This document shows, piece by piece, positions 56,810 to 64,000 of a stretch of 64,000 nucleotides of DNA. The notes below the pieces were generated by a model. That model was not told the DNA's origin and made no database searches. It was given only the letters and a program-made list of their open reading frames with translations. The DNA lies in NCBI GenBank assembly GCA_021234155.1, contig JAJEKV010000080.1, positions 5,108,112 to 5,172,111 of the forward strand, given 5' to 3'. Position 1 is the first letter of the stretch, and each line of letters opens with the position of its first letter. The position numbers were made by a program, and so were the translations under genes. Source of the stretch: Isoetes taiwanensis. Its lineage: Eukaryota > Streptophyta > Lycopodiopsida > Isoetales > Isoetaceae.

Positions 56810-59658
56810 TCAGGGGTGTTGAGCCCGAGGGCGATGGGCCTTAATGAGAAAGTGAGAGCGCACTATGTCTTCCAGGCAAAGATGGGCGGGCCGGGTAACA
56901 AACCGGCACTCCATGAGAAGGCAGGTTTGGAGACCGAAGGCACCGGTTAATCGCATTCGATTGCAAAGGAAAGATTGACGCCGATTTAAAGAGCTGACCA
57001 GGATGCATTTGAGAGCTGCACAAAAACCAGCTTGACGGTGGACTGAAGGGTCGGATGAGGTGGCAGCATTCTGCAAGAAGGTATCAAGACCATGCAAAGC
57101 ATCGGCAGGCTTTTGCCAACCACGCTCATTACCGATATAAATCCAATTTTCAGTAGTGTCCAAAGTGGCATTATCCTCCCAGTTGGAGCGTCTGACAAAT
57201 CGGGGATCCCACCGGAGATCCGTGGAGATCTGAGGCGGAGTTGACCCAGCGTGGCCATCCATGACCTTCGTCCAAAAGGGAAGACGCCAGTCAGAAGAAA
57301 GGAACCGGGGGCGTGGAGGGGCTCCTAAGGAAGCATATGGAGAGGGAAGCATGCCCGTGTGCGTGGGTTGCAGAGCCATGTCCCGAAATGCTTGAACAAG
57401 ATTTTGATCAAGAGCACGACACCAATGGTCCCATTCTGAAGTAGAGAGTAATTGATAGATAGGAGGATTGACCCATCCCGTGGGGATGGTCTTGCTTTCC
57501 AGAAGGCCACGGAGTTGATTGTAGCCTCCCAAGTGTTGCATATAAATCTGGGCAAATTCAAGATCATTAGGGTGTGCCAGATTTTTGTTAACCTGTTCCA
57601 ACGTTTCAGCCTGCCACAGAGGTAAGTGCTGAGCCAGTTCAGTCATGTACTCCTGTTCAAAAGTCTGGGACTGAGCAGGATCCTTGAAATATTTGTTGGT
57701 GGTTGATAACAACCAAGCAGCATTGGAGTTGCCTCTAAAAACACGATGGGCCTCATCCCGGAATTTATCCTGGAGATCCGCCAGGTAGAAGTCATGAAAA
57801 ACATATGCCATGGGCTGAACCACGCGGAAGATGACTAATTCAGGATCTTCAACCGTGAGTTGATCAAAGATTAAGAGTGCACAAAATAAACCCTTATCTT
57901 CTATAGAAAGATCCGGCCAGATCCGAAGGAAGTCCACACTGTTGAGTGGCGGTTGATGAACTTGGCCATTGCCGGGTACCACTTCAAAAGAAAGAGGTGC
58001 CGTCGGGCCACCACATAGTCAAGATAGCTGGAAGGAGTAGAGAAATCCACAGGGATGTTTGTAGCAATTTCAAGATATCCGTCCTGTTTGTTTTGGGCTT
58101 CCTCAGCAGATTGAACTGCTTGCTGGAGCTGATGTTCAAGGTCACGGATCCGATGCTCCTTTTCTAACAAAAGACGGCACTGATCCCGGACCCGTTTACC
58201 AGGAAGCGTGGCATGTGAAGAGGATTGCCCCGGAGTTTGGAGGCGAAGTGTGGCAATCTCCTCATCATCGATGACCTTTTGTTTCTGAACCTCCAACAGC
58301 CGAAATCGAGGGACGTTAAACGCGAAAGTGGTGAGCGTGGAAAGCCGAGCTTCAAGGGAGGTGAGTCGAAGTTTCACGCCAAAGAGGTTTTGAACCCGAA
58401 GTCTTTAATTGTCACAAAGCTCACATCTACAAGGCGTCGAGCTTAGCAATGTGTTTCTCCTTTTCACCCAGGAGAGTATCTTTGGACTTGTTTTGCTCCA
58501 GTAAGTCCTGAATTTGTGTTTGGAGCTGAGCCTGCTGATCTATAAGTAGGCTGGTCTGATCCTTGAGATCTATACGGGCCTGTAATAGAGCCGCGTGCTT
58601 TTCTTGAAGTTGGGCCCCAAAGTTTGAATATGGGTAAAGTGGCGGTTTGAAGATCTCTTTGAACAAAGATCGAAGCCTCCGTGGACGCTCAACACCACCA
58701 TGAGAGCCTCCCGATGCATGTAGCCGCATGGCAATGCTTGAACATCTTCTTTGGAATTGGTACAGGAGCTGTCTAGGATGGGGAGGTTCAGGGCCCTGTA
58801 GCTGCCTTGTCTGAGATTGTTGAGAGGGATGACGGGAATTGGTAGGCGTGGCCTCAGAGGAGGAAGAGGATACAGTAACATGCACGGTCTGAGGTTTCAC
58901 AGATGAGGGAGGTCTCATGAAGGTACAAATTTGTTGAGTTTGACGCCGGAATGCAGAGAGCTACCGAGTGGAGTTATGGGAAGTGGAAGGGCTCTCAAGA
59001 ACAGGAAGATAATGACGAATGAGGGCCTGAAGATGGCCTCCCACGGAAATTTCAGAGACAGAGGAGGGAGTAGCCCGGATGCGGTCTACTTCTTGAAGAA
59101 GGCGGTAGAATAAAAGCTGTGGCCAATCAACATGCAGATTGGAGTGGATGGCAGTGATGACCATATTGTAAAACGGCTTATTGATGTGGGTGTTCTTAAT
59201 GGAATGCCCAAGCAATTTTCTCCACGGAAACTTCACAAAAGTCTCATGTGGTTTTGCAATATTGGTGAGGCGATGCTGGTTTGCTTGATAAGCAGGAGCG
59301 CCAAACTGAGTGACGTCCATGTCCTGTAAAGCAGCCCAAGAAACAGAAGGTTTTTGCAAAGGGATGCGGAATACCTCAGAAATCAAATGCTGAGTAAGTA
59401 AAATGGTGGTGCCATCGACCTCTGTAGAAAGCCTTCCGGGCTGTTGACGATATGTGCAATGAACTGCTGCAATTGCGCCGGATTTGGGGCCGGGAGCTCC
59501 ATTTGTGAAAATTCGTAAAGCTTGTGGCGTTCCGCAACTTCCCGACTCAGACCAACAAGGGCCTCTCGAAAGGTGGGCGTCGAGAAAGACACAGACCCGA
59601 AAAAAGTCGCATCCCGTGGAGCAGAAGCTTGAAGTGTAGAAAGTTTGGGGGCTGCCAT
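56810..59658 (-). pseudogene. Additional ~950-codon coding region downstream of Gypsy pol
   Basis: Read on the minus strand from ATG 59,658 (context GCCATGG). N-terminal part: MAAPKLSTLQASAPRDATFF, REVAERHKLYEFSQMELP and HLISEVFRIP, then a conserved-looking NIAKPHETFVKFPWRKLLGH and KPFYNMVITAIHS. Middle: Ser/Thr/Pro-rich linker (VTVSSSSSEAT near 58,870), then long heptad-like coiled coil (QLQTQIQDLLEQNKSKDTLL near 58,500; LLEKEHRIRDLEHQLQQAV near 58,130). C-terminal: a clean 390-codon frame (57,982-56,810) with LSIEDKGLFCALLIFDQLTV and FEQEYMTELAQHLPLWQAE. There is no signal peptide, transmembrane helix, CCHC knuckle or enzyme motif, so it is neither a normal env nor a normal gag. At least five frame changes occur. 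Confidence 0.65.
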
Positions 59659-60590
59659 GGCGAAAAGCGTCGGAATAGAAGGAACTGTGTGAAGAAAGCG
59701 AAGAGCGGTGAACTGAAGGCGCAGAGAGACGAAAGGTTTAGGGCGCGCAATTGGAGGCGAAGGGGTATGATGAGGGCGAAACTGTAACCGTTGATGGTGC
59801 CAGGTGTCGAAAGATGCCAAGTATGGGATTGAGAGGCAAAAATTTGGCTAAGTCCCCGAACAACAAAGGAAGAAGCAATGAACGGTGAAGATGAGACGTG
59901 AGAGAATGATCGGATGTGACAGGTGGCCAAAGGACACATATTAATGTTTGACGGGTATGAAAAGAAGCAATGGCATTTAATGCCGGGTAACTCGGGCGTA
60001 GGATATCATTAAAACGAAATGTGTCGAGGGTACCCTTGCTAGATATGCGGGAGAAAAGATTCTCGCTTTAGAAAGAGCCTTGCATTGCAAACACGCTGGC
60101 GAATTTCTCGATTGGTCCACGCCGACTAGTAGTTCCTGGCTTGGCTATATAAGACGAACCGGGAGTGAAGTGAAGACATTCGATGGCGCTTAGCATGGCA
60201 AACTGCGGGTTTGAACGAGAACTGCACAATGCCGACGAACTGTCAAGAGTGGATCACCAGAAATGAATTGCTCGATCTTCGGGCGCCGCCACAACCGTGG
60301 GCTCGCGAATGGATGGTCGTGTTTCGGGATGGCTGAACATCCCGACTCATACTAACGGGATGGAGGTGGTTCTCGCACCTTCGCCGGGACCCCGAGCGTA
60401 ACCTCTACCATCTCCTCCAAGATCACCTCCGCCTCCGCAACCCGAGTAGAGGGTTTTTTTCTCTTAGGTTTTAGTAGATAGGGCTCGAGTCCGCTTTTGT
60501 ATATAGGGCGCGTCTATAGCGAAATAGCTGGGTCGCGCCCGCATTTTGTAAAAAATATCCACCTTTAATATAATATGCCGCTTTTAGTCA
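59659..60590. other. Spacer between pol and the downstream coding region, copy 2
   Basis: Contains a plus-strand TATA box (60,146-60,153), short CG-rich stretches and no recognised coding family. An internal LTR cannot be excluded, but no TG...CA pair was found. Confidence 0.45.
60146..60153 (+). promoter_or_regulatory. TATA-box-like TATATAAG
   Basis: Matches 35,612-35,619 in copy 1 with the same flanks (CTATATAAGACGAACCGGGA). Kept in both copies. Confidence 0.35.
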
Positions 60591-61690
60591 CTTTCTCGTG
60601 GGTGTTTGCTTCTTGAACAAAGATCTGCTTGTTGATTTTCGCCTCGTTGTGATGAAATGTTTTGAGGCGAAAGCCATTAACCAAGTTGTAGGTAATGGAG
60701 TGCCATCTAACTCAGCCAGGTTGAAAACGCCAAGGTCGAACCACTTTAATAATTTGATAAGGGCCAAGCCAACGAAACTTAAGTTTACCCGAAAAATTTT
60801 GTACCGAGAATCATAAAGAAGAACCAAATCTCCTTCTTTGAATGTTTTTGTCTTGAAGTTTGTCATGTAAAGATTTTTGCAACTCGTTGTCCATGAAGAA
60901 CACGAATATAAGCATCCTTCTAAGTTCATCCAACTGCTCCAATTGATAGACCCTTTCTTTGAGTGCAAAGAAAGGATTATGGGCGTGAGCTCAGGTGAAA
61001 ACGGAGTGTAGGAAGGATATATTCAAACGGCATGAGAGCTTCCCCGACCATAAACCAATTTGAAAGGAGTGTGACCTCAGAGCTATTTTGAAACAAGTAT
61101 TGTAGGCCCAAAGAACAAGAGGGAAGTTTTGTTTGCCACCAGGTGGAAGCGCCACAAATTTTTCTTGAGAATGGTGACCAAAGTTTTGTTGGTGCTTTCG
61201 CCAAACCATTACCTTGAGGATAGTAAGGTGTGCTCTTGTGATGATGTATCGGAGATAATCCGCCGCCTCCTTGATGGTATGATTGATAAAGTGGACACCA
61301 CGATCACCACCAGCCCCGGGCAGCCAATCGCTGCGTGATGATTTGTTGATAGAGGACCTTACGTGGCTTGCCGCAAAGGTTGTCCGAAGTGCCAAGCTTC
61401 CGCCCATTTAGCAGCCAGAAGTCGGTGAGAACTGTAATGTAGCTGCACGGGTGTGCCGCGCAGAGGGTCGATGGTCCCACAAAATCCATTCCCCATTTGT
61501 CAAGGGAAGTGGCATGGCAACCGGGCGCCAAGGGGAAGCGCCACGGGTCGTCGGCCATCCCACACACCGGCAAGCATCACACGCGGCGGGCGCGTGCGTG
61601 AGCGCCTTTGAAGAGCGTGGGCCAAAAATACCCAAATGAGAAGGATTTTATGCGTCCCGGGTGTCACCATGAAAATGACCACCACCTAGT
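60591..61690 (-). pseudogene. Gypsy integrase, copy 2
   Basis: CDACRC and WGMDFVGP lie near 61,560-61,590 and 61,480-61,500 (first Asp). The second Asp motif is RGVHFINHTIK near 61,265-61,300. The position of the catalytic Glu (near 61,195-61,215) again reads GLAKAP with GCTTTCGCC on the plus strand, the same one-base loss as copy 1. The C-terminal KEGDLVLLYDSRYK and AELDGTPLP blocks are intact in frame 60,588-60,968. Confidence 0.83.
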
Positions 61691-61899
61691 CCTTGATGAG
61701 CTTCTAACAATATCCGAACTTCATGAGGTAGAACACGCCGAAGGAAGGTATCCTTACCCTTTTGTAGAGATGTCCCGCAACCATGGTGTAGTCACGACCT
61801 CACCCGAGAAATTGATGTTGACGGATTGCCGCTATGCAGAGAGAGCCGCTGGCTCGTGGAAGAGCACCCGTGAGGAGGTACCGCTGAAAATCATGGAAT

Positions 61900-62470
61900 C
61901 AATGTGGTGTTGCCGTGACTAAAAAGAGTTGAGCGCCGTGAAAGGCGCCCGAGACTCCATTGAGGCATCATCCGCGGTGGATGCGGAAAGATAATCCGAA
62001 CCACATGAGATTTGGCCGCCCAGAACAATTTCAAAAGGGGCAAATTTGAGAAGAAGGACCCAACGAGCAATGCGGCCCGTGGGCGTGGATTTGTTGATCA
62101 AATAAAGGAGTGCTTGGTGATCAACAAAGAACTTGATTTGACTGCCCAAAAGGTAGTGACGGAGCCGTTGGACACGTAAAATGAGACCCAAAGCTTCACG
62201 CCTATTGCAGAATAGTTGCGCCAGCCAGAATTGAGTTTTCTCATCGGCGATCGATTTGGTTTGTCAAGGCAGCGATCATATTCTTGAGAAAGAACAGCCC
62301 AATAGCAAATGCCGAGACATCGACATGAACATGAAAGGGCTTGTCCCATTGAGGAGGAACAAGAACCGGGGCCCGAGTAAGCAAAAGCTTCAACTGTTGA
62401 AAGCAAAGATCCTACCGGGAATTCCAAGCCTGTGGGATTCATCACCCGTGAGTTTATGAATGGGATATGC
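61900..62470 (-). pseudogene. Gypsy RNase H, copy 2
   Basis: Frame 62,191-61,919 holds GLILRVQRLRHYLLGSQIKF, FVDHQALLYLINK and GRIARWVLLL. Upstream frames hold the AVLSQEYD block near 62,275-62,300 and RNYSA near 62,205. Confidence 0.75.
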
Positions 62471-63350
62471 AATGGCTGCTAGTCCAGAATGAAGGTGGAG
62501 TAATAATTGACCTTACCCAGAAAGAGCGCGTCTCCTTGATATTGGCTGGTGCTTGAGCTTTGAGCATAAATCGATTTTGGCAGATCTGGTGATACCGCTT
62601 TAACAACGTGGCCTAACAGAACTCCTGAGGTGACGCAAAAGGTGCATTTCTCCGGATTGAGACTAATGCCAGACTCATCACATTTCTGAAAGATGAGTTC
62701 CAATTTATCCAAATGGTCAGCCATGGAACTTAGGCAGAGAAGTCATCTTGAAAAATGTGTAAGAAGGGATTTGCCTTCATGAAATCATGAAAAACTGAGA
62801 GCATGATGCGTTGAAATGTGGATGGAGAGTTTGATAAGCCAAAAGGAACCACCTTGTAGGCAAAAGTGCTTACACGGGTGGTGAAGGTAGTCTTGAGTTG
62901 ATCTTATTCTTTGATTGAGATCTGATTGTAGCCGTAAACACCATCCATGAAGGAGTACATCTCATGTCCAAATGACCTCTTCCGTAACCCGGTCCGTGAA
63001 GGGAAGTGGAAAATGATCACGCCCGTGGCCCGATTGAGTTTTCTGAGTCCACGCAGACGCGATCTTACCATTGTGTTTGAGTGCAATGACAATGGGGCTC
63101 ACCCATTCGTAATGTTTGACCTCATAGATCAAGCCTACAGCAAGGAGCTTGTCAATTTCTGCCTTGACGCGATCACGGTAATTGGGGTTGAGCCGGCATC
63201 GCGCTGCTAAAACCGGACGGCATCGATTTAGTAGGAATGGTGAGTTCCCCAAGATTTTGTTGATTCCCAGAAGATCTCTCAGAGCTCCGTGCGAAAATGT
63301 GTTTGAACTTTTGAAGAGTTTGACAACCCCGCTATGATAGGGAGTCGGAA
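62471..63350 (-). pseudogene. Gypsy reverse transcriptase, copy 2
   Basis: The N-terminal blocks NPNYRDRVKAEIDKLL, GLIYEVKHYEWVSPIVIALK and NGKI are clean in frame 63,402-62,962. GHEMYSFMDGV.GYNQISIKE (first Asp) lies at 62,905-62,980. The region of the Y/Q-x-DD box is near 62,740-62,770 and broken. KLELIFQKCDESGISLNPEK and CTFC follow at 62,630-62,710. Confidence 0.84.
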
Positions 63351-63659
63351 GATTTGCGCGAAAGCCCGGACAGCCGATTGTTGCCAACGCCCACGATTTC
63401 ACTTCGGAGTCCGAATATGGGGTATCACTTCGTCCCGGACAATGTGTGCGGAGGTTGGAGCATGACAGATGCGGGCACTCGCGGTGGTGAAAAGAGAGGT
63501 TGCCGAAGTTTCCTCAAGCTGCAGGTTGCCTCATGACAACGTGGACATCTACAGTGAGCCGCAGGAGATTCCTCATCCGAAAAGTGATCAACCCGCTGAA
63601 TTTCGATTGCAAGGAGCCAGTAGGGGTCAAGCAAAGCCGCCACAGCCTGGTCCTCGATC

Positions 63660-64000
63660 AAGAGTCATTTCACCCCAAGGATCAAAGATATTCTGGGTAG
63701 GGATGACAGAGACAGACTCTGCGTGTGGAGCCCGAACTTGATAGATGTTCCTTTCCTCGAACTGCGGTTTGAGAGAGAGGATTCAGCATGTTCAACAGAA
63801 ATGATCTTGCCTCGTTTCCAAGTCCATGGTGGCATTGAGGTGACCATCGCTGATGACTAACCCATCCGTGGGCCCAAGAATGGATACTCGTGGCCCGGGC
63901 GGAGAAAGGTCGGCCAACCAACATTTTCATAATCGGCCGATCTTCCCCAGCCTTTCCAAACTCCAAATTCCAAAAGGAATCTGAGGTCACCAATGTTGAT
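63660..64000 (-). pseudogene. Gypsy retropepsin, C-terminal part, cut by window edge, copy 2
   Basis: Matches 39,246-39,460 of copy 1 (WNLEFGKAGED, MLVGRPF). Copy 2 reads GGCCCGGGCGG where copy 1 reads GGCCTGGCGG (39,355 region), so here copy 1 is the better sequence. Confidence 0.78.

Larger units (their letters stand above)
39760..64000 (+). repeat. Copy 2 of ~24-kb tandem duplication (runs off window)
   Basis: Collinear with 16,107 to about 39,460. It has an extra insert of about 737 bp (49,351-50,087), a missing stretch of about 20 bp near 40,873, and many single-base differences. Coding frames are better preserved than in copy 1 between 44 and 55 kb, but not in the Gypsy protease, where copy 1 is better. 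Confidence 0.93.
56030..64000 (-). mobile_element. Ty3/Gypsy retrotransposon, copy 2 (runs off window)
   Basis: Same element and layout as 31,500-39,759: protease at the window edge, RT, RNase H, integrase, spacer of about 0.94 kb, downstream coding region, LTR-like end. Confidence 0.86.

Noticed and set aside
56810-59658. Env-like gene
   Set aside because: Position fits, but no signal peptide, transmembrane helix, or Cys-rich ectodomain is visible; coiled coil alone is not enough.

Overview
The window looks like nuclear DNA of a land plant, most likely a repeat-rich non-flowering lineage such as a fern (inference). The signs are exon pieces of the plant PAR1 family, Ty1/Copia and Ty3/Gypsy elements, Helitron termini and helicase, 5'-truncated LINEs, a pogo-type transposase and a second DDE transposase with a GT-AG intron. 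I see no bacterial-style operon and no rRNA or tRNA gene. Almost all recognisable coding sequence is transposon-derived, and most of it is broken.

Layout. 1-9,949: mostly unrecognised AT-rich DNA with a 585-bp inverted-repeat element (786-1370), a 70-bp tandem repeat (2401-2610), a minus-strand Helitron helicase remnant with a terminal hairpin (4,645-6,050) and a hairpin-rich stretch (7,127-7,440). 9,955-14,744: a complete-length Copia element with near-identical LTRs, a GTTCT target duplication and frameshifted coding sequence. 14,750-16,106: unrecognised. 16,107-39,759 and 39,760-64,000: two head-to-tail copies of one unit of about 24 kb; the second runs off the window.

Each unit holds, in order: a doubled pair of PAR1 exons; a Helitron-type 3' end; an unrecognised gene (intact 298-codon frame in copy 2 only); a pogo transposase whose middle is inverted; a charged coiled-coil coding stretch; two LINE 3' fragments on the minus strand; an unclassified DDE transposase; and a minus-strand Gypsy element with protease, RT, RNase H and integrase, followed on the same strand by a separate coding region of about 950 codons in the position where some plant Gypsy elements carry an extra ORF.

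A pattern runs through the whole window. Where the two copies, the two LTRs or a family motif can be compared, most differences fall at CTG/CAG/CCG triplets, typically CTG read as CCG, CG or TCG. These remove conserved residues: a zinc-knuckle Cys in the Copia gag, the Copia protease frame, and the integrase Glu in both Gypsy copies. The direction is opposite to 5-methylcytosine deamination. Systematic sequencing or basecalling error at methylated CHG sites is a serious alternative to true decay, so 'pseudogene' labels below are provisional.
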